Made by a program: the position numbers and the translations under genes
Source of the DNA: Planctomycetaceae bacterium
GTDB taxonomy: Bacteria > Planctomycetota > Phycisphaerae > UBA1845 > UTPLA1
Direction: 5' to 3'
Assembly (NCBI GenBank): GCA_011525745.1
Contig: WYBU01000009.1
Span: 124,001-188,000, forward strand
Length of the DNA: 64,000 nt
Shown: one piece after another, positions 1 to 9,040 of the stretch
Layout: the number at the start of each line of letters is the position of its first letter
Position numbering within the stretch: position 1 is the stretch's first letter
The notes under the pieces: generated by a model
The model's input: the letters and a program-made list of their open reading frames with translations, nothing else
Told to the model about the DNA's origin: nothing
Database searches by the model: none

Positions 1-964
1 GCACGACGAAGTATTTGTCGGTGTTCTCGCGACCGGTGAACGAGGGATAGAAGTACCCGTCGCGCGGCGGCGAGTTGGAAAAGCCGGCGAAACCCAGGTG
101 CCGATCGATGCCCAAATACACCAGCCGCTTGATCGGCATGTACGCCACCCACGCTTGCTCGGGCGTGCCGGCGTCGGTCAGCCGGCGGACGCGTTCGTCG
201 TTGACGCGCGCCAGCGCCTCGACCACGTCCTGAAGAATCCACAATGACATCTGCGCCTGCCAGATTTCGACGTCATGCGGCGGCTCGGTCTTGTCGGTCA
301 GCGGATGCGGCGCCAGCGCGCCGGCGTCGATGTACATCAGCAGGTTGCGGGCGCGGCGATACTGTGCCCGCGCTTCGGGATCGGCCCAGACGGTGCGGGC
401 GCGATCCCAGGTCTGTCCTTCGCCAACAACGTTGCCCGCCGTGTCGAGCTTCAGCGTCCACGGATCTTCCATCTGGGCCAGTCGTGCCTGCTCTTCCAGG
501 CCGGCCCGCTCGACTTCGGCGGTCACCTCGTTGTCGCTCAGCGGCCGGTCGCCCTTGAGCCGTGTGAACAGCAGCGCGAACTCCTCTTTGTAGCGCCGCC
601 GGAATTCGATCTTGGGCTGTGTGCGGTCGGCCTTCGGCAGAACGCCCTCGACCAGCGGCGCCCGCTCGACGCGCTGACCCGTGCGAAAATCGGTCATGAA
701 GCTCTGGCGCTGCTGTGCGTCGCGAAGCGAATCGCTGAACCGGTTCTCGCTCTCGGCGACTTCCTTGCGCTTGGTGTCGATCCAGTTGTGGTTGTACATC
801 TTGGCCGTTGCCTGGGACTTCAGGCGGGTACCGACGCTGTTGGCGGTCTGCATCGCCGCGACCACGTCCGACGCCGCCATCCACTGCCAGATTCCCAGGC
901 CCAGACCCGCGGCGCACGCCAGTCCGAACGCCAATGCGCGCCACTGTTTCTTGACGAAGTCCAT
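1..964 (-). CDS. Membrane-anchored pilus-module protein, C-terminus cut by window edge
   Basis: The ATG at 964 begins MDFVKKQWRALAFGLA. A short cytoplasmic start is followed by one membrane segment (about residues 8-30) and then a mostly hydrophilic, presumably periplasmic region. At least 321 residues are present, and the frame is still open at base 1, so the 3' end is missing. The gene lies about 105 bp downstream of the PilM-like gene on the same strand and was probably co-transcribed with it. One N-terminal membrane helix with a large periplasmic part, next to PilM, is the architecture of PilN/PilO or Amuc_1100-type alignment-complex proteins. No family motif is recognised, so that role comes from position and topology only. 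Confidence 0.7.
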   Translation of the reverse strand, partial: MDFVKKQWRALAFGLACAAGLGLGIWQWMAASDVVAAMQTANSVGTRLKSQATAKMYNHNWIDTKRKEVAESENRFSDSLRDAQQRQSFMTDFRTGQRVERAPLVEGVLPKADRTQPKIEFRRRYKEEFALLFTRLKGDRPLSDNEVTAEVERAGLEEQARLAQMEDPWTLKLDTAGNVVGEGQTWDRARTVWADPEARAQYRRARNLLMYIDAGALAPHPLTDKTEPPHDVEIWQAQMSLWILQDVVEALARVNDERVRRLTDAGTPEQAWVAYMPIKRLVYLGIDRHLGFAGFSNSPPRDGYFYPSFTGRENTDKYFVV

Positions 965-1069
965 GTTCAACACTCCTCGCGCCGCCGGGCGAGGGTCGGC
1001 CCAACGGCGTCGATTGCGTTCGCGTTTTTCGGGCGACGCGCCGCGTGCCGCCCTGATCGCCCCCGCAGG

Positions 1070-3313
1070 TCAGTCGCGACGGGGGGCCGGCGGCGGAGTC
1101 GTTGCCGGCTCGCCCGCCGCGGCGCCTTCGCCGGCCGCACCTTCCGTTTTGGGCAGGAACCGCGCCGGCGTGTCGGAGCGAATCACCAGCAGATCGATCA
1201 GAAACCGCGCGTCATTGCCCAGGTATTTCTCGCCCGTCGTCGGATCATGCCCCGCGGGCAGGCGGTATCGCTTTTCCGAATCGGCCTGTGGCGGACCACC
1301 GAATGTCGGCGGCGGCGTGCCCGGTCCGAATCCGCCGGGGCGACCGCCGCGCGGCGCACCGAACCCGCCCATCCTTCCATCGCCTCCGCGCCCCAGCCCT
1401 CCGCCGGTGCGTCCGGAATCAAACTCATCGGACTCCTCGGCGCCGCGAATCGGCACGACGGTGCGCAGGCGCGACTTGACGATGTAGAACCCCATTTTCG
1501 GCTTGCGGCCTTCGGCCTCGATCGCGGGAATGACCTGGTCCTCGAGCCATCCGGCCGGCTCGGGATTGGTCGTTCGCCCGCGGACTTCAATCTGCCAGCC
1601 GCTGGCGCCCGAAATCTCGTTGATCTCGCTGTCGGTGATCTCGGGCCAGGTGCCGACGAACTGATCGACGTTGCCCTCGTAGGTCATGTTGAACGACTCG
1701 ATCCAGATTTCTTTCCGCTCCGCCCGTTCGACGATCTGGTTCAGCGCTTTGACTCGCGGATCGGTCGCCGCCACGCCGCTCTTGAGCAGTTCGTCCCGGG
1801 CGCGTCGCGCCTCCTCGATGGCCGTCAGATAGTCTTCGGTGCTCCGGGCGTCGGGGACGCTTTGCATGTGCCGCGCGATGCCGACGTGGATCGCCTGAAA
1901 TATCCGCGGCAGGATGGCGTTGTACCGCCCCAGTGTGTTGAACATCCGTGTCGCGTCGATCTGGCGCGTCGCTTCCTCCTCCACCTGACGATATTCCTGC
2001 CCGAATTTGTCCAATGCGTTCATCACGCCGTTGGCGTACGTCAGCGGCGGCTCGCCCTCCGGGCTGCGCGTCAACAGCCGCTCCGCCGCGGCCACGTCCG
2101 CCGCCGTCGGCGCCGCCGCCTCGCCGAGCGAGCTGTTCACCGCCGACCAGGCGCGTGAATTCCCGATCCAGACGACGCCCGCCGAGCCGAGCAGACACGC
2201 CGCCGCGGCCGTGAAGTAGGGCCGCTTCTTGCGCCAGACGATCTGCTTGACGATCTCCGGCGGCAGCAGGTTGGACGTGATCGCCCCTTGGCCCAGCGCC
2301 TGCACGGCCAGCCCCAGTGCCACCGGCATGCTCGCGGCCGCTTCTGAGAATTCGGCCGCGTTGACGCCGGGACCCATCGTGGCCCGCGCGAACGACGACA
2401 GCCGGTCGACTTCGATTTGCAGATTCTGCTGCATGAACTTCTGAAGTCCGGGCAGCCTGAACGCGTTGCCGACGCCCAGGATGCGGGCGATCTGCGATTC
2501 GCGGTGCGTCGCCGTGTAGAAACCGATCGAGCGCTGCACCTCGGAAATCAGGTCGGCGAACACCGGCCGCATGGCCTGGAAAATCGGTCGGGCGTGTTGC
2601 GTCGTCGCCGCCGTCCGCTTGAGCTGCTCGGCCTTGGCGTGCGACAGGCGGAAGCCCTTGACCAGCGCCTCGGTGAACGCGTTGCCGCCGATCGGCACGG
2701 GCCGCGACCAGATGCTGTTGCGCTCCATCACGATCAGGTCCGTCGCCTGAGCGCCGATGTCGAGCAGAATCGTCGCTTTCTCATTGGAGGGCCGGTCAAA
2801 GCGCACGGCGTTGTACAGCGCCAGCGGCGCCGCCTGCGCCAGCATCGGCTCGATGCCGACGCCCGTGAAAAAGTCGATGTGGGCGCGGATCAGCTCTTTT
2901 CGGATGGCGAAGATGCCCACTTCGACGTCGGGCGAGTCCGGCTCGGTGAACGTCTGGTAGTCCCAGACGACTTCGTCCATGTCGAACGGGATCTGCTGCC
3001 CCGCCTCGAAACGCACGATGTCGGGGATCTTCTTCATTTCGACCGGCGGCAGCTTGGTGAACCGCGACAATGTCTGCTGGCCGGGAACGGCGACCGCGAC
3101 CAGATCGCCCTTCATGTCGTGCTTGGCAACCAGCTTTTCGAGCGCCGCGCGGATCATCGACGGCACGTCGACTTCGGGATGCGAGAGAATCTTGTCGTGC
3201 TCGATGACTTCGTAAGCCAGAATCTCGACCTTGTCGCCTGCCGCCTGAAGCTTGATCGCCTTCAGCGCGCACTGGCCCACATCGATGCCCCAGGCCGCCT
3301 GTTTCGTCGCCAT
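1070..3313 (-). CDS. pilM: PilM-like actin-fold ATPase fused to a PilN-like membrane segment
   Basis: This predicted 747-aa protein is part of a type IV pilus or type II secretion-like inner-membrane platform. Residues 1-345 look like PilM: phosphate-1 loop at 8-22 (WGIDVGQCALKAIKL), phosphate-2 segment near 180-212 (LLDIGAQATDL) and adenosine-motif segment near 277-290 (RILGVGNAFRLPG). At residue 349 comes NLLPPEI, resembling the NLLP peptide at the start of PilN that docks into PilM. It is followed by RKKRP and one membrane helix (about 365-384), then about 360 residues outside, with a Gly/Arg/Pro-rich tract near the end. Usual PilM is about 350 aa. An upstream in-frame start exists at 3448, but ATG 3313 has a GGAG ribosome site and begins exactly at the PilM domain. 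Confidence 0.85.
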   Translation of the reverse strand: MATKQAAWGIDVGQCALKAIKLQAAGDKVEILAYEVIEHDKILSHPEVDVPSMIRAALEKLVAKHDMKGDLVAVAVPGQQTLSRFTKLPPVEMKKIPDIVRFEAGQQIPFDMDEVVWDYQTFTEPDSPDVEVGIFAIRKELIRAHIDFFTGVGIEPMLAQAAPLALYNAVRFDRPSNEKATILLDIGAQATDLIVMERNSIWSRPVPIGGNAFTEALVKGFRLSHAKAEQLKRTAATTQHARPIFQAMRPVFADLISEVQRSIGFYTATHRESQIARILGVGNAFRLPGLQKFMQQNLQIEVDRLSSFARATMGPGVNAAEFSEAAASMPVALGLAVQALGQGAITSNLLPPEIVKQIVWRKKRPYFTAAAACLLGSAGVVWIGNSRAWSAVNSSLGEAAAPTAADVAAAERLLTRSPEGEPPLTYANGVMNALDKFGQEYRQVEEEATRQIDATRMFNTLGRYNAILPRIFQAIHVGIARHMQSVPDARSTEDYLTAIEEARRARDELLKSGVAATDPRVKALNQIVERAERKEIWIESFNMTYEGNVDQFVGTWPEITDSEINEISGASGWQIEVRGRTTNPEPAGWLEDQVIPAIEAEGRKPKMGFYIVKSRLRTVVPIRGAEESDEFDSGRTGGGLGRGGDGRMGGFGAPRGGRPGGFGPGTPPPTFGGPPQADSEKRYRLPAGHDPTTGEKYLGNDARFLIDLLVIRSDTPARFLPKTEGAAGEGAAAGEPATTPPPAPRRD

Positions 3314-3649
3314 GACGCCTACTCCTCGTCGGACGTTGCCTCGTGCGGAATCGAGCCGGGCGGGAACTCCGCTATCGGCGGGCCGCGCCGCAGACCCCGC
3401 CGCAACAATCCGGATGCGGCGGCGCTGCGAAGCGCTGACATTCGGCATGCGGCGCCGGCCGAACGCCGTCGCCGATTCCCGGCGTTGCGTGCAAGTGGTC
3501 CGGGCGCCTGCGCTCCCGAACCGTCGCGCGTGGCACTGAACAACCGGCCGATTTCCATCGGCCCTGAATCACTCTAGCCATGCCCGCCGATAACGTCAAT
3601 TACGGCCGTTTTCGGACGTAATGTCGGTTGTCAGATTGCTTCGTATTTT
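3314..3649. other. Gene-free leader between pilM-like gene and tandem array
   Basis: No convincing coding frame lies upstream of the PilM-like start. Open frames here are short extensions of shadow frames without ribosome sites. A promoter for the leftward pilus module should lie here, but no clear -35/-10 pair was identified. Confidence 0.5.
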
Positions 3650-4233
3650 GATGTACTGCGTGATGCGGGCATTCTGCCCGCACGGACGGGCTATGCGTCC
3701 GCGCAAGCGAGTTACGAAATGGTGGGTTGAGTACAACCCACCCTACGCGTCTGATGTACCGCGTGATGCGGGCATTCTGCCCGCACGGACGGGCCATGCG
3801 ACCGCGCAGGCGAGGGCGGTACGCAATGGTGGGTTGAGTACAACCCACCCTACGCGTCTGATGTACCGTGTGATGCGGGCATTCTGCCCGCACGGACGGG
3901 CCATGCGACCGCGTAGGCGAGGGCGGTACGCAATGGTGGGTTGAGTACAACCCACCCTACGCGTCTGATGTACCGCGTGATGCGGGCATTCTGCCTGCAC
4001 GGACGGGCCATGCGACCGCGAAGGCGAGGGCGGTACGCAATGGTGGGTTGAGTACAACCCACCCTACGCGTCTGATGTACCGCGTGATGCGGGCATTCTG
4101 CCCGCACGGACGGGCTATGCGTCCGCGCAGGCGAGGGCGGTACGCAATGGTGGGTTGAGTACAACCCACCCTACGCGTCCGCGCAGGCGAGTTACGAAAT
4201 GGTGGGTTGAGTACAACCCACCCTACGCGTCTT
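3650..4233. repeat. 107-bp tandem repeat array, five units plus a partial sixth
   Basis: Units begin with gatgtac at 3650, 3753, 3860, 3967 and 4074. The first is 103 bp and the next three are 107 bp; a partial copy runs to 4233. Each unit holds two inverted repeats: gcgggca-ttc-tgcccgc, and gtgggttg-agta-caacccac. The first and last units share the variant agttacgaaatgg, whereas inner units read ggcggtacgcaatgg, which suggests growth from inside. Both strands are open through it only because 107 is not a multiple of three. There are no CRISPR-like unique spacers. Confidence 0.95.
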
Positions 4234-4355
4234 TCCAATATCCAGCGTGGTAGTGACGGTGATTTAGGGAAGTTTGCCGAGCCACGGTCGGACCCCGTCG
4301 AATCCGAGCGGTGCATCGAGGCGGCAATCCGTGCGGGTCGGCAGTGCGCCCGTCC

Positions 4356-5291
4356 TTACCGAAACATCCCGCTCTCGCGATACCACTGCACCGCCTTCGG
4401 CAATCCGGCCGTCAACGGCGTCGTCGGCTTGTAGCCCAGGAGGGTGCGCGCCTTACTGATGTCGGCGACGTAGCGCGTCACTTCACCTCGCCGCGCCGGC
4501 TCGTAGGTCACCTGGGGCGACTTGCCGAGCGCGAGCATGATCAGGTTCACCACGTCGTCGAGCGAATTGCCCTGGCCGTAGGCCAGATTGATCGTCTGAT
4601 TCGTGACGCGCCGCGCCGTCAGCGCGTCGATAGCCGCCCGGACGCCCGCCACGCAGTCGTCGACGTAGGTGAAGTCGAGCACCTTTTCGCGGCCGTACAC
4701 CGTGATCGGCTCGTCGACCATGATCTTCCTGGCGAACAGCGGAATGACCCGCTCCATGCGGTCCAGGTCATTGTCGTAGCGCCCATAGACGTTGCTGAAG
4801 CGGAAGACCAGATAGGGCAGGTCGTAGCACTCGGCATAGGAATAGATCATCGCCTCGCCCGAAATCTTGCTGGCCGAATAGGGACTTTCGGCCACGACGA
4901 AATCGGCGGCGTTCTCTTCGGTCACGTGGCGATGAATGTCGCCGTAGACCTCGCGCGAGCTGCCGAAAATGACGGGCACCTGCCGGCGGCGGCAGAACTC
5001 CAGCGCCGCGAACACCATCTGGATGTTGCGCATCGCCCGCTCGGGATGCTCGACCAGCTCGAACACCTTGGCGTACGCGGCCAGGTGAACGACCACGTCG
5101 TAGCGGACCGACTTGGACGCGGCCAGCTCGTCCGGATCGACCTTGCACAGGTCCAGCAGCCGCGTCGGAATCTTGTCCGTCCAGGTGTTGGGCCGGATGT
5201 CGATGCCGTCGACCCGATCGCCGCGGGCCAGCAGGGCCAGCGCAAGGTTGGTGCCGATCTGCCCGCTGGAGCCGGTGATAAGTACGTTCAC
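4356..5291 (-). CDS. NAD-dependent epimerase/dehydratase (extended SDR, sugar-nucleotide type)
   Basis: A 311-aa cytoplasmic enzyme of the UDP-glucose 4-epimerase/dTDP-glucose dehydratase group, expected to change the sugar of a nucleotide-sugar using bound NAD. It starts MNVLITGSSGQIG, giving the GxxGxxG dinucleotide loop at residues 7-13. The active-site set is Ser111/Ser112 and Tyr138-x3-Lys142 (YSASK). The GTG start at 5291 was chosen because GGAGGA lies just upstream and the Rossmann fold begins there; an earlier in-frame start at 5423 adds a non-homologous tail. It stands alone on this strand. The substrate cannot be read from the sequence; a role in surface polysaccharide is likely. 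Confidence 0.85.
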   Translation of the reverse strand: MNVLITGSSGQIGTNLALALLARGDRVDGIDIRPNTWTDKIPTRLLDLCKVDPDELAASKSVRYDVVVHLAAYAKVFELVEHPERAMRNIQMVFAALEFCRRRQVPVIFGSSREVYGDIHRHVTEENAADFVVAESPYSASKISGEAMIYSYAECYDLPYLVFRFSNVYGRYDNDLDRMERVIPLFARKIMVDEPITVYGREKVLDFTYVDDCVAGVRAAIDALTARRVTNQTINLAYGQGNSLDDVVNLIMLALGKSPQVTYEPARRGEVTRYVADISKARTLLGYKPTTPLTAGLPKAVQWYRESGMFR

Positions 5292-5867
5292 GTTCGGAAA
5301 TCCTCCGCAGGCGGCCGGTTGCCGGCCGCGGGCGCCGTTCGGACAGTCGATGGCAAAGCCGCTCGCCGCCGCCCGCCGGTCGTTCGAGCGTGCCCCGTAC
5401 GCGGATAACGTAATGCGGCGCACGTTTCACCGCCAGCCGGCGCGGACGCACCGCCGCATCGGCATTGCTCGGACGCCGGCGAGCACGACGTCCGTGGGCG
5501 AGACATTCCCCGCTTCTCCCTGGGATGTGTGCGGAATGAATTCGCACGATTTCGAGTGTGGCATGGTCAAGCCCTCGCGCGAGAACGGCCCGATGATTCC
5601 GAGTGTCGTGCCTCGCGAGGGCTTGGCCATGTTCAGATGCGTCGTGCCCAACCGCCGACGGCTCATTCACGCTATTTCTGCGCGCCCTTGCGGCGCCGAT
5701 CTTGTCACAACCCCCCGCTCGGCTTATCGTTTCGGGGCCGGGGCGCGGGACGGCGCCCAACCGATCGCAGCGTTGCGGGTCTGATTCAGATGATCCGCGC
5801 GGGGTGCGGTCGCAACGCGGCCGATGCCGCGTCGGCATTGTCGCCCAATCAACACGGATCAATCGCC
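5292..5867. other. Divergent intergenic region between epimerase and CsgG-like lipoprotein
   Basis: It holds a family A palindrome (5562-5631) and a short upstream inverted repeat, gtgcgga/ttcgcac. Promoters for both divergent genes should lie here, but no strong pair was seen. Open frames crossing it lack ribosome sites. Confidence 0.5.
5562..5631. repeat. Family A palindromic element, copy 1
   Basis: The left arm catggtcaagccctcgcg (5562-5579) pairs with cgcgagggcttggccatg (5614-5631), with 17 of 18 positions matching. The 34-base centre is not conserved between copies. Other copies are at 32508, 42321 and 58158. Confidence 0.9.
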
Positions 5868-7106
5868 ATGAACACGCAGACCGTTGAACTCTCGGCTCAA
5901 CCACACGCGGTATCGGATCGTCTCGTAGCGGCACGTCGGACCCGCCGGGGCAGCGCGGCCGCCTCTTGCAGCGCGTCGGCCCTGCTCGGCCTGATGCTGT
6001 TGGTCATGGCCGTCGGCTGCGGACCGAAGCGGGAGACATTCGTCGCGCACATCTCCTACGTGCTCGAGCCGAAGCAGAGCCTTCCCGAGGGTCTCTACAC
6101 CGTGGCCGTGCTCGATTCCGACGCCGAAGTCGCCGGAACCGAGCCGGGCTACGAAAGCGACGATGAGCTGCGCGCCAAGAAGTGGTCCACCATCGCCGCC
6201 GACATGATGGAGCACATGCTGCTCCAGGCCGGTCAGGAATTCGGCTCGCGGCTGACGGTGGCGAAGCGGCGTGACACGCGCCGCGTGCTGGCCGAGCACG
6301 ATCTGAAGGCCGCGGGGCTGGTAGACGCGGGCACGGCGGTGCAGGCGGCCAAGCTGCTGGACGTACAGGCGTTGGTGACGAGCAAGCTGAACATCCGCAT
6401 CGACGTCAAGAAGAGCAAGACCACCACGTTCGACCTGTCGGACATCGCCGGGGGCGGCGGACGGGGCGTCGGCGGCGGCTATGCCCACATCCGGGCGCGC
6501 GAGATCGACAAGGTCACGCGCAACACGACGGTGCAGTGCACCTTCAGCATGATCGACTCGGGCAACGGCTCGGCGATTGTGCAGTATTCGCCCCGGCCGA
6601 TCACCAAGAAAGATTCGAAGGGCGGCGGAGTGCTGTTCGGCCGCAGTCGCGGCGAGGCGGACCTCGATCCGGTCGACGAATACATCGGCGAACTGGTCGA
6701 GGTCGGCGTGCGCGAGTTCGTCGGCACGTTCATTCCGCAGCGGTTCGAGGTGGAATACAAGCTGCGCTCGGCAAAGAGCGAAGCGTCGGGCCGGGCCATC
6801 CGCATGTTGCGGGCCGATGAGTATGAGGCGGCGATGGAAGAATTTCAGGCCGCGCTGCGCGACGAGAAGGACGCCAACAGCGACGAGGTGGTCTTTGCGA
6901 TGGGCGTTACCAGTGAACTGATGGGCAATTGGGAGTCGGCCCTGAAGTACTATCGCCAGGCCGCCGCGATGCCCGGCGTCGACAGCGACGATCTGGAGAT
7001 TTATCAGTCGGCCAAGCAGCGAGTGCAGGATCACAAGGACCGCATCCGCCGCCCGCAGTCGCCCGGCGCAATGCAGCAGGCCTCGGCGGCGACGGTGGTG
7101 AACTGA
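5868..7106 (+). CDS. CsgG-like outer-membrane lipoprotein with C-terminal TPR-like helices
   Basis: A 412-aa predicted lipoprotein. A long basic start precedes the hydrophobic stretch LLGLMLLVMAVGC, with lipobox Cys51. Residues about 75-210 resemble the CsgG/FlgO fold: TVAVLDSD opening, then RLTVAKRRDTRRVLAEHDL, AGLVDAGTAVQAAKLLDVQA and LVTSKLNI. This order is typical of CsgG, including its G-x-L-x-D-x-x-T-A motif. The C-terminus (about 305-400) has paired helices like tetratricopeptide repeats, around AIRMLRADEYEAAMEEFQAAL. ATG 5868 gives a plausible export signal; an upstream open frame from 5529 does not. It leads a run of three same-strand envelope genes. Confidence 0.75.
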   Translation: MNTQTVELSAQPHAVSDRLVAARRTRRGSAAASCSASALLGLMLLVMAVGCGPKRETFVAHISYVLEPKQSLPEGLYTVAVLDSDAEVAGTEPGYESDDELRAKKWSTIAADMMEHMLLQAGQEFGSRLTVAKRRDTRRVLAEHDLKAAGLVDAGTAVQAAKLLDVQALVTSKLNIRIDVKKSKTTTFDLSDIAGGGGRGVGGGYAHIRAREIDKVTRNTTVQCTFSMIDSGNGSAIVQYSPRPITKKDSKGGGVLFGRSRGEADLDPVDEYIGELVEVGVREFVGTFIPQRFEVEYKLRSAKSEASGRAIRMLRADEYEAAMEEFQAALRDEKDANSDEVVFAMGVTSELMGNWESALKYYRQAAAMPGVDSDDLEIYQSAKQRVQDHKDRIRRPQSPGAMQQASAATVVN

Positions 7107-7151
7107 ATATCATTCGCGTGGCACGCGATTTCAGGCGGCGCCGCGCGGCTT

Positions 7152-7233
7152 GAACCGGGCCGCAAGCGCAAGCGCTGCGGTTCCGCTGCTTTGCGATGTT
7201 GGCCCCGGCGCTTGCGCTTGGGGCTTGGATTCG
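7152..7233. repeat. Family B long hairpin, copy 1
   Basis: The left arm gccgcaagcgcaagcgc and right arm gcgcttgcgcttggggc are near-complementary, giving a stem of about 20 bp over a variable centre. Related copies are at 10145, 21302, 21484 and 53894. Confidence 0.75.
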
Positions 7234-7312
7234 CACGGGCTGGAAGCCCGTGCCACGCGACACAGCCGGGGGCGGCTGTGCCCCACGCTGCAAGCCCGTG
7301 CCACGTGGAATA
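7234..7312. repeat. Family C repeat (gggctggaagcccgtgcc type)
   Basis: Two units, cacgggctggaagcccgtg and ctgcaagcccgtgccacg, flank acacagccgggggcggctgt, which is a copy of the family E repeat found inside the kinase and sigma-factor genes. Each unit is a small hairpin. Confidence 0.75.
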
Positions 7313-7462
7313 TCCCGTCCGTTCAGCATGAGCGGACATTGTGAAAAACTCAGCGCGGGGTCAACCCGCCGGGGTGCGAGTGCCGTCGGACGCGACCGCG
7401 AGGGAGCGGGGCCTTCGTGCGCGACGCCGAGCGCCGGATCGCACCATTCAAGGAGACCGCAT

Positions 7463-8788
7463 ATGACACGCTACACGCGATGGTTTGCCGCGGCCGTAGT
7501 GGTCGCCGTGGCCGTACCGGTTCAGGCCCAGGTCGACACGGCCGACGCCAAGAAGAAGCTGCTCTCCAAGCGGGCGGCCGAGGCCGATGCCTATCGCAAG
7601 CTGGCCGAGTGCATCAAAGGTCTGCAAATCAACTCGACGACCTACGTGAAGGACTTCGTGGCCGAGAGCGACGAGATTCGCACGTCGATGGACGACTTTA
7701 TTCGCGGCGTGCGGCTGGGCGAGGCGAGGTGGCATTCCGACATGTCCTGCGAAGTGCCGGCCGAGGTGACGGTTGCCAAGGTCATCGAGACGCTCAAGGC
7801 CGTTCACACGCGCCACTACCACGGCGACCGCGTGACGGGGCGCGACTTCGAGGAAATGCAACGCCGCGTCGAAAAGCAGGTCATCCGTGTCGTCGGCATG
7901 GGCGCGCCGCGCGAAGACCTGCCGCCCGATCTGCCCGCCGGCGTCGCGCAACAGATCGGCGCGCCGCCCGTCCCGCCCGATCCGCCGATTCCCGATCTGT
8001 GGAAGCGCGTCGGTGCACAAGGGCGGCTGATGGCCATCCGCGCCGCCGAGGTCGACGCCAAGCGCAAGTTGCTCGAGCGCATCAAGGGTCTGCGGATTAC
8101 GTCAGACACGATCGTGCGCGACTTCGTGGCCGAGTCCGATCAGATCACCGCCCAGGCGATGGGCAAGGTCGTCGGCGCGAGCATCGTTCGCACCTATTTG
8201 CACCACGATGAGCCGATTGCCGAGGTCACGGTCGCGGTGCCGGTCGAGTCGGTCGTCGAGATCATCAAAGAGATTCACTCGCGCAGCATTCAGGGCGAAC
8301 GCGTCAAGGGAACCGACATCACCAACGTCGTGAAGCAAATCAAAACGCAGACGTTCGAGGCGACCGGCATGGGCATTCCGCCGCAGAAGGCCATCGCCGC
8401 ATACAACGCCAGCGCCCCAAGCCCGCAGGAACAGATTCCTCCGTGGGCGGCCGAGCGCATCGAGATGACCGGCCAGGGCGTCGCGCCGGACGACAAGGCC
8501 GGCACGCCGCAGGGCAAGCTGATGGCCGCCCGCGCCGCCGAGATCGACGCCAAGCGCAAGCTGGGCGAGCACATTCAGGGGCTGTCGATCTCGTCGTCGA
8601 CGCTGGTGAAGGACTTCGTGGCGCAGCACGATGAGATTCGCACGTACATGGATGCGATTCTCGTCGGCGCCATGGTCGAGCGCACCGAGTTCGACGGCGA
8701 CACGGCGACGGTCACCGTCAGCATCCCGGGCATGCAGATCTGGCAGATCGTCCACGAGCGTATCCGCGTGACCGCCACGCGTGGGTAA
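7463..8788 (+). CDS. Secreted protein with three LPP20-type repeats
   Basis: A 441-aa protein with a signal peptide (residues 1-23, cleavage after QAQ likely) and no lipobox. Three homologous segments each begin with a helix of the form RAAExDAxRKLxExIxGL, at about 37-53, 193-210 and 357-373. Each is followed by a strand-rich part including VKDFVAESDEIRT or close variants. This matches the LPP20 family, which includes FlgP-like proteins of outer-membrane flagellar or basal structures. Most family members have one such domain, so triplication is unusual. ATG 7463 has an aaggag ribosome site. It follows the CsgG-like gene and may assemble with it in the periplasm. Confidence 0.8.
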   Translation: MTRYTRWFAAAVVVAVAVPVQAQVDTADAKKKLLSKRAAEADAYRKLAECIKGLQINSTTYVKDFVAESDEIRTSMDDFIRGVRLGEARWHSDMSCEVPAEVTVAKVIETLKAVHTRHYHGDRVTGRDFEEMQRRVEKQVIRVVGMGAPREDLPPDLPAGVAQQIGAPPVPPDPPIPDLWKRVGAQGRLMAIRAAEVDAKRKLLERIKGLRITSDTIVRDFVAESDQITAQAMGKVVGASIVRTYLHHDEPIAEVTVAVPVESVVEIIKEIHSRSIQGERVKGTDITNVVKQIKTQTFEATGMGIPPQKAIAAYNASAPSPQEQIPPWAAERIEMTGQGVAPDDKAGTPQGKLMAARAAEIDAKRKLGEHIQGLSISSSTLVKDFVAQHDEIRTYMDAILVGAMVERTEFDGDTATVTVSIPGMQIWQIVHERIRVTATRG

Positions 8789-8994
8789 TCTGCCGCGCGA
8801 CGCCACCGATCCGAGCCGCGAAGCGTCAGCGAGCGGGATCAGGCGGCGGCTTTTATGTCCGGGTTCGACCTTGCGTTGAGCGTCGGGCGCGCCGGCAGGC
8901 TTGGGGGCGCATGTGCGCGAGCCGGCGGCTCGCTCTCGGGTGAACCGTTGCGATCCCGCTTGCTGACGCCGCGCGGCTCGGATGGGACGCGCTT

Positions 8995-9022
8995 CGCACG
9001 GGCAGCATGCCCGTGCCACGCG
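8995..9022. repeat. Family C hairpin unit
   Basis: gcacgggcagcatgcccgtg forms an 8-bp stem followed by ccacgcgg, as in other family C units. It lies just upstream of the small lipoprotein gene. Confidence 0.7.
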
Positions 9023-9040
9023 GATTTCAAGAGGAAACCG

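Larger units (their letters stand above)
7107..7462. other. Intergenic region with family B and C hairpins
   Basis: A family B hairpin (7152-7233) is followed by family C units (7234-7312). The ribosome site aaggag lies just before ATG 7463. No independent gene was found. Confidence 0.6.

Noticed and set aside
275-2158. Long plus-strand open frame (about 627 codons) opposite the PilM-like gene
   Set aside because: It lies antisense to a clearly homologous gene, its product is Arg/Pro-rich without motifs, and GC-rich third positions open antisense frames by chance. Similar long shadows at 11724-13742, 19568-21064, 29661-31196, 32618-34441 and 58317-60311 were rejected for the same reason.
3650-4233. 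CRISPR array
   Set aside because: The whole 107-bp unit repeats. There are no unique spacers, no leader and no cas genes in the window.
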